The position numbers were made by a program, and so were the translations under genes. This document shows positions 22,901 to 31,122 of a stretch of DNA of 64,000 nt, piece by piece (position 1 is the stretch's first letter; every line of letters begins with the position of its first letter). The stretch is from positions 30,274 to 94,273 of the forward strand of contig NZ_JASNRA010000021.1 of NCBI RefSeq assembly GCF_030411955.1, read 5' to 3'. The notes below the pieces were generated by a model, which was not told the origin of the DNA, did not search any database, and saw only the letters and a list, made by a program, of their open reading frames with translations. This stretch comes from Massilia sp. YIM B02443. Its GTDB lineage: Bacteria > Pseudomonadota > Gammaproteobacteria > Burkholderiales > Burkholderiaceae_D.

Positions 22901-24560
22901 CGCGGCGCGACGACACGATGTTGGTGCGCACGAAGATCGAAGCCCCGAGGCCGGTGCTGGCGGTCGGCACCACGTCGCTGACCGCTTCCTTGACCGACAG
23001 TCGCAGGCGCGTGTTGTTGCCCGAGCCATTGTTGGTCAGGTCGCTCAGCGAGATGTCGCGCCCGGCCGCGTTGGAGGCGGTATCGATCAGGCACAGGGTG
23101 GTGTTGCTCTGCGCCTCGCACAGCGGCGAGGACGGGCGGGTGCCGCCGACGTAGGCGGTGACGGTGCCGCGGGTGCCGATCGCGTTCCTCATCGCGCTCA
23201 CCACGCTCGACGCGCCGATGCCCTTGCCCAGGGTGAGCGACGTGATCAGGGAAGTCTGGCCCAGGTACAGGCCCTTCAGGATCTGGCTGTTGCCGCTGTT
23301 GGTGGTGCCGCTGACAAACAGCAGCGCGGTGGCGCCGGTGCCCGACGAGACCATCAGGTTGTCGCCGGCGCGGCTGTTGTCCGTCACCGGCGAGCAGTTG
23401 CTGATCGACTTGTCGGCGGCGCCCGCCGGGCAGGAAATCGGGATCACGGCCAGCACGTTGGCGCCGCCCAAAGTGATGCCGTAGCTCGAGCAGGCCGGCA
23501 CCGAGGTGTGGCGCGGGGTGGTGACGCAGGCGGTGAAGGGGTTGTCCAGGCCGGTCTGGGCGACGATCTGCGCCGCCAGCGCGCTGGCCACGATGGCGCG
23601 CTTGTCGGCGGTATCGGTGCCGTTGGCAGCGTCGACATGGCTCCTGGTGATGACCTGGGTGCCGGACAGGCCGACCGCGGTCACGCTGTTGATGCGCAGC
23701 GCGTTGCTGCCGCTGGAGGTGCCGATGGTGATCGTGCCCCACCACGGCGCGTTCTGGTTCTCGCCCGAGAAGCGCGGGTATTTGTAGTTGCCGACGAACT
23801 TGGCCTGGCAGCGGGTCAGCTTGTTGCTGTCGCAGAAGCGCACCCGCGCCAGCACCGGATAGCCGTCCGGCGCGTCGCCGTTGACCGCGGTCGAGGTGCA
23901 GTTGGTCATGGTGTTGTCGGTGCAGTACTCGGCCACGTTGATGCTGTAGTAGTACGGCGCGCCATTGACGTACGCCGCGCGGTAGCGGGCGTTGGTCGGA
24001 TAAGTGTAGCCGGTGGTGTTGAGCTGGCAGTTCTCGCGGTTGCGGTCGCACCAGGCCAGGTCGGGAAAGCCGCTGACCAGGTTGGTGGTGCTGTAGCGGT
24101 CTTCGCCCAGCAGGTCGGCGTTGTTGATGCCGAAGCCGTCGTTCGGCACCTGGGTCCACTGGCGCGTGTTGGCGCTCGTCATGTCGTTGAACGACGTGCC
24201 GTTGGCCCTCACCGGCGGGCGGTAGCGGGTCCTGGGGTTGTAGTACTGGCGATTGAAGTCGCTGCTGGCGAACGGCGGGTCGCCGATGGTGCAGCCGCGC
24301 GTGCCGTCGGCGATGGTGGTGCCGGCGCGGCAGGTGTCGGCGTTGGCGACGTAGTCGGGGGTGTAGGTGAAGTTCATCGACCCCGAGTTATCGTACAACA
24401 GCATCAGGTTCGGCTTGACCGCCCCGCTGCCGCTGATGTTCAACAGCGGCAGGGTCGAGATATTGGTTGGGTCGGCCCTGGCCGGCGCGAACGTCAGCAC
24501 GACCAGCAGCAGGCCGAGGAAGGAAATCAGTCGTTGGTGCGAAAAGCGATGCATGCGCAT
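19953..24560 (-). CDS. pilY1: PilY1/PilC-type type IV pilus tip adhesin
   Basis: A 1535-residue secreted protein. Its signal peptide ends near APARA-DP (about residue 29). The region from about residue 45 resembles a von Willebrand A fold with the MIDAS-like DNSGSM (LMLLYDNSGSM), though large insertions make it irregular. The C-terminal third is the PilY1 beta-propeller with the characteristic VYIGANDGMLHAFHATTGEELWAYVP and an upstream NYDRDGYADYR stretch resembling the PilY1 calcium loop. PilY1 caps the pilus with minor pilins and regulates extension and adhesion. It is the last gene of the minor-pilin operon. ATG 24554 is an alternative start better spaced from CCTGGA. Confidence 0.93.
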   Translation of the reverse strand: MRMHRFSHQRLISFLGLLLVVLTFAPARADPTNISTLPLLNISGSGAVKPNLMLLYDNSGSMNFTYTPDYVANADTCRAGTTIADGTRGCTIGDPPFASSDFNRQYYNPRTRYRPPVRANGTSFNDMTSANTRQWTQVPNDGFGINNADLLGEDRYSTTNLVSGFPDLAWCDRNRENCQLNTTGYTYPTNARYRAAYVNGAPYYYSINVAEYCTDNTMTNCTSTAVNGDAPDGYPVLARVRFCDSNKLTRCQAKFVGNYKYPRFSGENQNAPWWGTITIGTSSGSNALRINSVTAVGLSGTQVITRSHVDAANGTDTADKRAIVASALAAQIVAQTGLDNPFTACVTTPRHTSVPACSSYGITLGGANVLAVIPISCPAGAADKSISNCSPVTDNSRAGDNLMVSSGTGATALLFVSGTTNSGNSQILKGLYLGQTSLITSLTLGKGIGASSVVSAMRNAIGTRGTVTAYVGGTRPSSPLCEAQSNTTLCLIDTASNAAGRDISLSDLTNNGSGNNTRLRLSVKEAVSDVVPTASTGLGASIFVRTNIVSSRRAYPRDPARTDCQGETCSYDEEMTNFANWYAYYKSRNQMMKTAVGQAFEPVTDKYNVGLVSLSEAARQGTINKPLPFAGQDRSDWYTNLYGMTTSGATPVRLALNAIGKMYANREPYVRPKGQEAVRFPCQQNFTFITTDGYWNGEAPTGVGNTDVREDPARFCLRSKGCVDPRAQSVPSLADIALYWYNGGSNENVDRQNSLRPTIEDWTKPGVVPAADGENTRLHMKTYALGLGVDGIMTYEPNYDSAPRQGGDFYKVITGATSGCPWSSDGRWTWPDAQTHLDGGSLALQSRVDDLWHAAINGHGKYFSASDPLQVIEGLRSALSNIEVQVGAAAAAATSTPNISAIDNDIFAATFTTVRWNGRLSKRKIDLSTGAVSEDEVWNTSSLLGARVDARADSRRILMMDPGTRALEDFTFANFTGTVERSWFENKCNALPQCANLSDANRTIVNRGATIVDWLRGQQQYADDTLLRAYSFTDAADSGADGALPIVLGDIASSKPAYVRDPRKNYDRDGYADYRAANTGREPTVYIGANDGMLHAFHATTGEELWAYVPRITMKKLYLQASTNYGGSHQYTVDGSPEVADVQIGGSWKTVLVGGLNRGGRGYYALDVTDPDAPKALWELCADPAVCSGDNLEPELGYTFGNPQFGTIQEGDRETWVVFLTSGYNNIPGSDGVNSGTGAGWLLVVDLATGKVKYRISTRVGDAATPSGLAKITAITPDPRNDPKVTYVYGGDNTGKMWRFDFTVAGAPSVKLMADAGAGQPITTRPEVTTCRVGAAEGSLEPAARRMVVFGSGRLLDLEDVADPALQSLYVLKDSGDTIGSGGWRKEPTMVQKTLARQSANDADSPFVLSGNTLDWARHNGWFVDFSVNTGERVNIDPKVVAGTLSVVTNLPTSSTECSVGGTSNIYQFNVCAALNGLVGEPLSGNAAVGTSEVRTPDGELKVIVTDAKGKMIPKDLAPSISSGARRAGWRRVRD

Positions 24561-24612
24561 TCCAGGTTGGTTCGAATGATGCTTGTTGTGCGGATAGTTC
24601 GGCTATGCGGCG

Positions 24613-25206
24613 TCACACGCCGAGCATGACCACCATCTGGTTGACCACGTTGCCGCCGCGAGCGCCGGCGATACGGGCCGTGATCACGTAGTGCAGCTGC
24701 GGGCTGCCGGCGAAGGTCGGCGCGTCCGAGGCCAGGCTCTGGCCGACCGGCACCGGGTTGCCCAGGTCGGCGCTGACCTCGGCGGTCTGGACGCAGGCGT
24801 TGCGGGCGTCGTCATAGGGCAGCGGCATGGTGCACATGCGGTGGATCACGTATTCGACGCTGGTGTTGTCCGGCCCCGGGATCACCACCTTCCTGGCCCA
24901 GAAGCCGCTGTCGCGCGGCGTGGCGCCGGGGTTCATGATGGCGCTGTAGCCCTTGGCGTCGACGTCCAGGTTGAGGGCGCGCTTATCAAGCAGCGCCTGC
25001 TCCTTGAGCCACTGGAAGCCGGTGTGCAGGCCCAGGTCGGCGGCGCGGCTGAGCGACGCGTCATACGCCATATTGGACACGGCCAGCGTGGTCGAATTGG
25101 TCGAGCGCAGCAGGTAGATGCTGGTCACCAGCATCACCAGCAGCATGATCAGCATGACCGGCAGCGCAATGCCGGACTCGCGCGTGCGCACGAAACGATG
25201 GTTCAT
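24613..25206 (-). CDS. pilX: PilX-family minor pilin assembly protein
   Basis: A 197-residue protein with a short basic N-terminus and one hydrophobic helix (RESGIALPVMLIMLLVMLV), as in PilX N-terminal domains. The segment SRAADLGLHTGFQWL follows, and the rest is a globular periplasmic domain with two cysteines (CTMPLPYDDARNAC). The start ATG 25206 overlaps the pilW stop as ATGA, which decides it against in-frame upstream codons. It is part of the minor-pilin complex priming pilus assembly with PilV, PilW, PilE, FimT and PilY1. Confidence 0.85.
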   Translation of the reverse strand: MNHRFVRTRESGIALPVMLIMLLVMLVTSIYLLRSTNSTTLAVSNMAYDASLSRAADLGLHTGFQWLKEQALLDKRALNLDVDAKGYSAIMNPGATPRDSGFWARKVVIPGPDNTSVEYVIHRMCTMPLPYDDARNACVQTAEVSADLGNPVPVGQSLASDAPTFAGSPQLHYVITARIAGARGGNVVNQMVVMLGV

Positions 25207-26393
25207 GCGGGCCTCCACCCCGCGTTGCGCAGCGGGACGATGGTCTCGAACACCCGGTAGCGGTAGCACTTCCAGCCTTCCGGATCGGCCGCCGTGCCCA
25301 GGTCGACCTCCACTTCTTGCGGCTGCACGCCTTGCGGTTGTTCGCTGGCGAACAGCGGCTTGATCTCGGTGGTGGCGCTGCACTTGCCATCGGCGGCGGG
25401 ACGCTCGGGATGGCGCGAGCGCGCCACCAGCGCCAGCCGCAGCGCGACCACGCGGCCATAGTCGCCGGCGCTCCCGTTCACGCCATCGCCGTCGGCGTCG
25501 ATCATGGCCGACGACCATTGCCCGACCCGGGTGCCCTGGGTCGGCTGGAACGCCTGGCCGGCGCGGGTATCGAAGCCGTATTGCGCCTTGAGCAGCACGA
25601 TGTTGTCGGCCACCGCCTGCGGATTGGCGCCGGCGCCGTCCATGTCGGTCGAGCGCAGGCGCAGGTAGTTGCCTTCCACCGACCAGGTATGGAAGGCCAG
25701 GCGCGCGCCCTGCCCCAGGTTGAAGATGCGCGCCGTATTGCCCTGGTACTGGACCCCGAGCGCGCCGCTGTTGAAGCGCAGGCCCGAGCCGCCGATGCGC
25801 ACGTACTGGGCCGCCGGCGGCACCGGATGGGTTTCCGGATCGGTGGCCAGCTGGGCCAGCGCGCAGTCGCCGCCGGCCTGCTCGGGCGCGACCACGATCA
25901 CGTCGCCCAGGCGAAAGCCGTAGGGGCGGCGGTCGACATTCAGGGTGGTGCCGCCGACGTAGTTGCCGGTCAGGCGCAGAGTGGCGGTGCCGCCGGCGGC
26001 GCTGCCGGCGTACAGGGTGATGACGTCCGAGGCGTCGTCGCCGCCCGGCTCGATGATGGCGGGCGCCAACGGACGCACGGTGGCTTCGCCGCGCCTGGCG
26101 CTGGCGAGCTGGTAGCCGCCGCTGTCGGTGAAGCGCGTATTGCAGCCGACCAGCAGCGGATCGTTGAGGCCATATCCGGCCTGCTCGATGTCGCCGCTGA
26201 TCGAGAACATGGCCAGCATCCCGTTCTGCATCGAGTCCGAGCCGCCCAGCGCGGCGTCCTTGTTGCGCTGGTTGTCGGTCATGATGCGGGTGGCCAGCAG
26301 CACCGCCAGCAGGCCGATCACGACGCTGACCATCAGCTCGACCAGCGAGAAGCCACCGTGAAAGCGCCGGGCGCGCAAGAGTGAATGCTTCAT
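25203..26393 (-). CDS. pilW: PilW-family type IV pilus minor pilin
   Basis: A 396-residue prepilin-like protein. The prepilin peptidase site is FHGGFSLVELMVSVVIGLL, with cleavage after Gly and Glu at mature position 5. A large periplasmic domain with few cysteines follows. Its length fits PilW proteins, which are larger than other minor pilins. The stop overlaps the pilX start and the start overlaps the pilV stop, both as ATGA, so translation is coupled. Confidence 0.9.
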   Translation of the reverse strand: MKHSLLRARRFHGGFSLVELMVSVVIGLLAVLLATRIMTDNQRNKDAALGGSDSMQNGMLAMFSISGDIEQAGYGLNDPLLVGCNTRFTDSGGYQLASARRGEATVRPLAPAIIEPGGDDASDVITLYAGSAAGGTATLRLTGNYVGGTTLNVDRRPYGFRLGDVIVVAPEQAGGDCALAQLATDPETHPVPPAAQYVRIGGSGLRFNSGALGVQYQGNTARIFNLGQGARLAFHTWSVEGNYLRLRSTDMDGAGANPQAVADNIVLLKAQYGFDTRAGQAFQPTQGTRVGQWSSAMIDADGDGVNGSAGDYGRVVALRLALVARSRHPERPAADGKCSATTEIKPLFASEQPQGVQPQEVEVDLGTAADPEGWKCYRYRVFETIVPLRNAGWRPA

Positions 26394-26833
26394 TCCGACT
26401 GCGACAGATAAGAGGTGATCTCGTGGACGTTGCCTTCGCCGCCGCTGATGCGCTGCCAGCCGATCGAGATGCCGACCGCGGTGCGGGTGGTGCCGGCGGC
26501 CGGCGTCACCGTGACCTCAATGGTGGCGCCGGGCAAATGCGACTTGACGGCGTCGTGCCACGGCTTCAGGCGCGCACCCGGGTTGGCGTTCCTGGCGACC
26601 GCGTAGTCGGCCAAGCGCGCCTGGTCGGTGTTCATCACGCCCAGCAGCTCGTTGGCGGCGATGGTGGCTTCGGCACGCAGGCCGGCTTCGGACAGCGCCG
26701 CCACCGAACGGGTTTGTAATGCCAGGGTGCCGATCAGGCCGATCCCGAGCAGCACCACCGCCAGCAGCGCCTCGAGCAGGGCCACGCCACGCTGGGTGCG
26801 CCGGCGAACGAGCATGGTCGAAAGGCGCGTCAT
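26390..26833 (-). CDS. pilV: PilV-family type IV pilus minor pilin
   Basis: A 147-residue prepilin with cleavage motif QRGVALLEALLAVVLLGIG. The glutamate at mature position 5 is retained, while Phe1 is replaced by Val as in many PilV proteins. The start ATG 26833 overlaps the fimT stop (ATGA) and gives a 19-residue leader including the first Gly. The C-terminal domain is small, consistent with the family. Confidence 0.88.
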   Translation of the reverse strand: MTRLSTMLVRRRTQRGVALLEALLAVVLLGIGLIGTLALQTRSVAALSEAGLRAEATIAANELLGVMNTDQARLADYAVARNANPGARLKPWHDAVKSHLPGATIEVTVTPAAGTTRTAVGISIGWQRISGGEGNVHEITSYLSQSE

Positions 26834-27459
26834 TCCGGACACCCGTTGGAAGCGCCGTCGGCGGCATTCGGATCGCAGGTGACTGCCACTCCGGCCAGCG
26901 TCAGGACCACGGCCGAGGGCCTGAAGCTGTCGCTCTGGCCGGCCGGCGGCGCCAGGCCGACGCGGGTCACGCGCGGCGCGCGGCTGGCATCGACCCAGCC
27001 GAGCGGCGTGAAATACACGGTGTTGCCCAGGCCCGGGCCGAGCGTCACCGCCAGCCGGGTGGCGGGCGGCAGGGTCGCGGCGCTGCGCCGGATCGAGCGG
27101 AAGGCGGCCGGCGCGCCGCTGGCGTCCTTGGGGCCGGCGCTTTCGCTCGACCAGTCGCTGTCGAGCGTGCACGGCACGTCGGTGGTGCGCAGGCAGATGT
27201 CGACCCGCCAGTCGGGCTGGCCACCGGCGTTGGCGACGAATACCAGGCGGCTCTGGCTGTTGTTGGACAGCGCCTGCATGCGCGCCACCGTAAAACCTTC
27301 GGCGTAGAAGCCGGCGGCGCCGGCGGCCCTGGTCGCCCCCAGCCAGTCGGTCATGCGCGGCATGCCGAAGGCCAGCAGGATGGCCATGATGACCAGCCCC
27401 ACCATCGCTTCGATGATGGTGAAGCCGGCCTCGATGGCGCGACGTTGCGACACCGTCAC
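26830..27459 (-). CDS. fimT: FimT/GspH-family pseudopilin
   Basis: A prepilin of about 209 residues with motif EAGFTIIEAMVGLVIMAILL and a GspH/FimT C-terminal domain (FTVARMQALSNN, then a VYFTPLGWVDASR strand pair). No ATG fits. GTG codons at 27468, 27459 and 27453 are possible. I chose 27459 because it overlaps the pilE stop as GTGA, matching the ATGA couplings elsewhere in the operon; 27468 would add three residues. FimT proteins can bind DNA at the pilus and support uptake in some species, but that is not shown here. Confidence 0.85.
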   Translation of the reverse strand: MTVSQRRAIEAGFTIIEAMVGLVIMAILLAFGMPRMTDWLGATRAAGAAGFYAEGFTVARMQALSNNSQSRLVFVANAGGQPDWRVDICLRTTDVPCTLDSDWSSESAGPKDASGAPAAFRSIRRSAATLPPATRLAVTLGPGLGNTVYFTPLGWVDASRAPRVTRVGLAPPAGQSDSFRPSAVVLTLAGVAVTCDPNAADGASNGCPE

Positions 27460-27872
27460 TGGGTGCACGTGCCCGCCTTGCGGTCGACCCAGCAGTCGGA
27501 ACGCTTGGCCCAGTCGGCCGGAGCGCCGGTGGTGGCGCGGCGGCCGGCCTGGTCGATGGTGTAGACGAAGCTGGCGGCGGCAGCGCGGCCGGTGGCGACC
27601 AGGGTGTAGCCGGCGGCGTCGGCGTCCTTCAGCTCATAGGTGAAGTTGGTGGTGGGGGCCGGCACCTTGTCGAATTCTGCGTAGGAATGCGTGTTCGACC
27701 AGAATTGTTCCAGCTGCGGCTGGGTCGCGGCCAGCGTGCTGTGCGCTTCGGCCAGGCGGGTGCGCAGCACGTAGCTGCTGTAGGAAGGCAGCGCGACGGC
27801 AGTCAGGATGCCGACGATCGCCACCGCGAGCATGAGTTCGATGAGCGTGAAACCGGACTGGCGCTGCTGCAT
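27456..27872 (-). CDS. pilE: PilE-type minor pilin
   Basis: A 138-residue prepilin with the classical class III site QSGFTLIELMLAVAIVGILTAVALPSY. Two cysteines near the C-terminus (DCWVDRKAGTC) form the D-region disulfide. Start 27872 follows CAGGAG eight bases upstream. It is first in the operon pilE-fimT-pilV-pilW-pilX-pilY1. It may be the PilE minor pilin or a major-pilin paralogue; operon context favours the minor pilin. Confidence 0.9.
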   Translation of the reverse strand: MQQRQSGFTLIELMLAVAIVGILTAVALPSYSSYVLRTRLAEAHSTLAATQPQLEQFWSNTHSYAEFDKVPAPTTNFTYELKDADAAGYTLVATGRAAAASFVYTIDQAGRRATTGAPADWAKRSDCWVDRKAGTCTQ

Positions 27873-28030
27873 GGGATTCTCCTGGGGGCGGATACCGCCA
27901 ATAAATGTTTCCACCAGGCATAATAATCGAGGAAGCTGTCAGTTCCCTGAAGAAAGGCTGACAAATTCCTGACAGCAACGGATTTGCGACAGTGTTTGCG
28001 TGTTTGGCCGGCGCCGTTCTGGCAGGATGA

Positions 28031-29350
28031 CTACGGCCGCGCCGGAAAGCGCACCGTGACCAGCGTGCCGCCCTCGGCAGCGTCGCCCAGCACCACCCGC
28101 GCGCCGTGGGCCAGCGCGATGTCGCGCACGATCGCCAGCCCGAGACCGCTGCCACTGGTCTTGTCGTCCAGCCGCACATAGCGCTCGAACACGGCGGCGC
28201 GTCTTGCCGTCGGAATCCCTGGGCCGGAATCGGCCACCGTGAACAGCGTCTCCCGCCCTTCGCGCCTGCAGCCGACCGTCACCTGGCCGTCCGCCGGGGT
28301 GTAGCGGATCGCATTGTCGACCAGGTTGTCGATCAGGTCGCGCAGCTGGAAGGCGTCGCCCTCGACCGGGGCGCTATCCAGTTCGAAGCCAATGTCGATG
28401 TCTTTGCGCGCCGCCTTGTCGACGAAGAACTGCACCGATTCCTGCACCAGCAGCGCCAGGTCGAGCGCAGCTGGCGCGCCGGCCGGCCGCCCTTCGCGCG
28501 CACGGGCCAGCGCCAGCAGCTGGTTGACCTGGCGGATCATGCGTTCGTTGGCCAAGCCCATCATGCCCAGCGCGCGCAGCGTGTCGGGGTCGGCGGCGTG
28601 GCGCCGGCCCAGCCATTCGAGCTGCAGCTGCATGCCGGCCAGCGGCGTGCGCAGCTGGTGCGCCATGTCGGCCAGGAAGTCGCGCTGGGCCCGGCTGCCG
28701 GCTTCCACCTTGTCGAGCAGCTCATTGAAACCGGTGACCACCGGCGCGATTTCGTACGGCACCTGTTCGGCCGGCAGCGGCGCCAGGTCGCCCGGGCCAC
28801 GCGCGGCCAGCTCGGCGCGGATCCGGGCCAATGGGCGTAATCCATTACTGACGGACAGCCAGACCACGCCGACGAGGGTGATGGTGACCAGCGCCACCAG
28901 CACGGTCAGCGAGCGCACGATGGCGGCGCGCACCTCGAGTCGCTGGCGCAGCGTGCGCGCCACGCCCAGCTGGCGCGGTCCATCGGGAGTCGCGACCGCG
29001 CGCGCCGCCACCCGCACCGGTTCGCCGCCGATCTCGGCGTCGTAGGCGGCGCGGCCGGGCTGCAGTGGCGGAAAGGCGGGCGCGCCGGCCAGGTGGGCGC
29101 CGCCGCCGTCGCGCACCGCGAACCAGATGCGGTCCTTGCCGCCGTTGTCGGCCAGCTGCGCCGGCAGCTGCGGCGCGGCGCCGCCGGCCAGCCGCGCCGC
29201 CAGGGCATCGGCGGTATCGGACAGGCCCTGGTCGAAAGCGACCTGGGCCGGGGTCCAGGCCAGGCCCACCACCAGCGCCGCCAGCACCAGGTTGACCAGC
29301 AGGATCGGGCCCAGCAGCCACTTGAGCAGCTGAATCCGGATACTGGTCAT
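28031..29350 (-). CDS. TctE-like sensor histidine kinase
   Basis: A 439-residue membrane kinase. TM1 lies at about residues 10-32 and TM2 at about 147-168. A 115-residue periplasmic 2CSK_N-type sensor domain lies between. HAMP, HisKA (FLADMAHQLRTPLAGM, His231) and HATPase (DLIDNLVDNAIRYTPADG; DSGPGIP; SGSGLGLAIVRDI) follow. 2CSK_N kinases such as TctE typically sense tricarboxylates or control related transporters; the ligand here is unknown. The start overlaps the regulator stop as ATGA, so the pair is translationally coupled. No transporter gene is adjacent. Confidence 0.9.
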   Translation of the reverse strand: MTSIRIQLLKWLLGPILLVNLVLAALVVGLAWTPAQVAFDQGLSDTADALAARLAGGAAPQLPAQLADNGGKDRIWFAVRDGGGAHLAGAPAFPPLQPGRAAYDAEIGGEPVRVAARAVATPDGPRQLGVARTLRQRLEVRAAIVRSLTVLVALVTITLVGVVWLSVSNGLRPLARIRAELAARGPGDLAPLPAEQVPYEIAPVVTGFNELLDKVEAGSRAQRDFLADMAHQLRTPLAGMQLQLEWLGRRHAADPDTLRALGMMGLANERMIRQVNQLLALARAREGRPAGAPAALDLALLVQESVQFFVDKAARKDIDIGFELDSAPVEGDAFQLRDLIDNLVDNAIRYTPADGQVTVGCRREGRETLFTVADSGPGIPTARRAAVFERYVRLDDKTSGSGLGLAIVRDIALAHGARVVLGDAAEGGTLVTVRFPARP

Positions 29351-30030
29351 CGAGCGGCAGCGGGGGCGGCTTCCAGCAGGTAGCCGAAACCGCGGATGGT
29401 GCGGATCGCCACCCCGGCGCCGTCGATCTTCAGGCGCAGGCGCGACACATAGACTTCGACCGCGTTCGGCGTGACGTCGTCGCCCCAGGGCAGGATGGCG
29501 TCGATGATCTGCTGCTTGGACACCACGCGCCCGGCGTGCTGCAGCAGGTATTCGAGCACGCCCCACTCGCGCACCGACAATTCCACCGGACGCTCGCCGA
29601 CACGGGCACGGCGGGTGGCGCTGTCCAGGCTGAGGCTGCCCAGCGCAAGGACGGTCGATGGCGGCGCGTGACGCCGCGCCAGGGCGCGGATGCGGGCGAC
29701 GAGTTCGGCGGTGGCGAAGGGCTTGACCAGGTAGTCGTCGGCGCCGGTTTCCAGGCCGCGCACGCGGTCTTCGACGGCGTCGCGGGCGGTCAGCAGCAGC
29801 ACCGGGGTGGCGGCGCCGCGCGCGCGCAGGCGCCGTACCACTTCGAAGCCGTCGATGCCGGGCAGGCCGATGTCGAGCACGGCGACATCGATGCCGCCGG
29901 CCTGCAGGGCGGCGTCGGCAGCCAGGCCGTCGCGCACGGGCGTCACTTGCAGGTCCTGCGCCTGGAGCGCGCGCACCAGGCCGTCGGCCAGGACCGGATC
30001 GTCTTCAACCAGGAGTAACTGCAGGGCCAT
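29347..30030 (-). CDS. OmpR-family response regulator (TctD/QseB-like)
   Basis: A 227-residue two-domain regulator. The receiver domain has acidic residues ED at 9-10, phosphoacceptor Asp53 (VAVLDIGLPGIDGFEVV) and the conserved Lys in DDYLVKPFATAEL. The C-terminal winged helix ends VYVSRLRLKIDGAGVAIRTIRGFGYLL, typical of OmpR/PhoB DNA-binding domains. It is first in the two-gene operon with the kinase. Its promoter lies in the 288-bp divergent gap shared with the Crp/Fnr gene. Confidence 0.93.
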   Translation of the reverse strand: MALQLLLVEDDPVLADGLVRALQAQDLQVTPVRDGLAADAALQAGGIDVAVLDIGLPGIDGFEVVRRLRARGAATPVLLLTARDAVEDRVRGLETGADDYLVKPFATAELVARIRALARRHAPPSTVLALGSLSLDSATRRARVGERPVELSVREWGVLEYLLQHAGRVVSKQQIIDAILPWGDDVTPNAVEVYVSRLRLKIDGAGVAIRTIRGFGYLLEAAPAAAR

Positions 30031-30318
30031 GTATCAGTTTGCCAATCATTTCGCCAATCGTTCCGAATGTACTCGACGGCGAATTATGCGGCATTTTTGT
30101 TGTCAAACCTAACAAAAACCAGCCCGAAAACGGGGTTCTCTCCAGTAGGACTGCACTGACAAAACATCATGCATCGAGCCTACACGGGTGCAACCGCTAA
30201 TCTTATGTGCGCCAACAGACGGTAGCTTTAAAGTACACACATCGCGATGAGGCAGCAAAAGACCTCAGGATCGCCCCGCAATAACCATAGACGAACGACA
30301 GACATAAGAGGACATAAG

Positions 30319-31122
30319 ATGAACAACACTCAATTTGGCGGCATGACCCAAAAAGCAAAAAACCAGATCCCTGCCACGAGTGAGGCAATGAAGTCCACGT
30401 CGCGTCCGGTCGTCAGCTACAGCGGCACCCAGCAGAACGAACTGCTGGCCGCCCTTCCCCGCCTCGACCTCGAAGACATGTTCGACCACCTGGAACTGGT
30501 CCCGATGCCGTTCGGTAAAGAGTTGTTCGAGTATGGCAGCAAATTGGAATACGTGTATTTTCCGACCACCGCAATCGTGTCGCTGCTGTATGTGATGGAA
30601 GACGGCGCCACCACCGAGATCGCCGTGGTCGGCCACGAAGGCGCAGTCGGCGTGTCGCTGTTCATGGGCGAGCGCGCCACCTGCAGCGCCGTGGTGCAAA
30701 GCGCCGGCTACGGTTACCGCCTCAAGACCCAGTACCTGCGTGACGCCTTCAACCGCGGCGGCGCCTTGCCGCAGCTCTTGATGCGCTACACCAACGCCCT
30801 GTTCGCCCAGATGGCCCAGAACGCCGTCGGCGGCCGCCACAGCTCGATCGAACAGAAACTGTGCCGCTGGCTGCTCGACCGCCTGGACCGCTCGGCCAGC
30901 AACGAACTGAAAGTGACCCAGGAACTGATCTCGATCATGCTGGGCGTGCGCCGCGAAAGCATCACCGCCGCCGCCGGCAAGCTGCAGGACGAAGGCCTGA
31001 TCCAGTACCGCCGCGGCAACATCACCGTGCTGGACCGTGCCGGCCTGGAAGAATACGCCGGCGAATGCTACAAGGTCGCCAAGTCGGAATACGACCGCCT
31101 GCTCATGGATGTGGCGCGCTAA
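30319..31122 (+). CDS. Crp/Fnr-family transcriptional regulator
   Basis: A 267-residue regulator with an N-terminal cyclic-nucleotide-binding-like beta-barrel (about residues 55-150, VYFPTTAIVSLLYVMEDGATTEIAVVG) and a C-terminal Crp_2 helix-turn-helix (VTQELISIMLGVRRESITAAAGKLQDEGLI). There is no Fnr-type cysteine cluster and no canonical cAMP-pocket arginine pair that I can identify, so the effector is unknown. The start at 30319 follows AAGAGG with good spacing. It is convergent with a CHASE3 kinase gene, with no gap between the two stop codons. Confidence 0.88.
   Translation: MNNTQFGGMTQKAKNQIPATSEAMKSTSRPVVSYSGTQQNELLAALPRLDLEDMFDHLELVPMPFGKELFEYGSKLEYVYFPTTAIVSLLYVMEDGATTEIAVVGHEGAVGVSLFMGERATCSAVVQSAGYGYRLKTQYLRDAFNRGGALPQLLMRYTNALFAQMAQNAVGGRHSSIEQKLCRWLLDRLDRSASNELKVTQELISIMLGVRRESITAAAGKLQDEGLIQYRRGNITVLDRAGLEEYAGECYKVAKSEYDRLLMDVAR

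Noticed and set aside
20304..24629. Plus-strand open frame of over 1400 codons opposite pilY1
   Set aside because: Composition is typical of an antisense shadow; PilY1 signal peptide and propeller motifs are on the minus strand.
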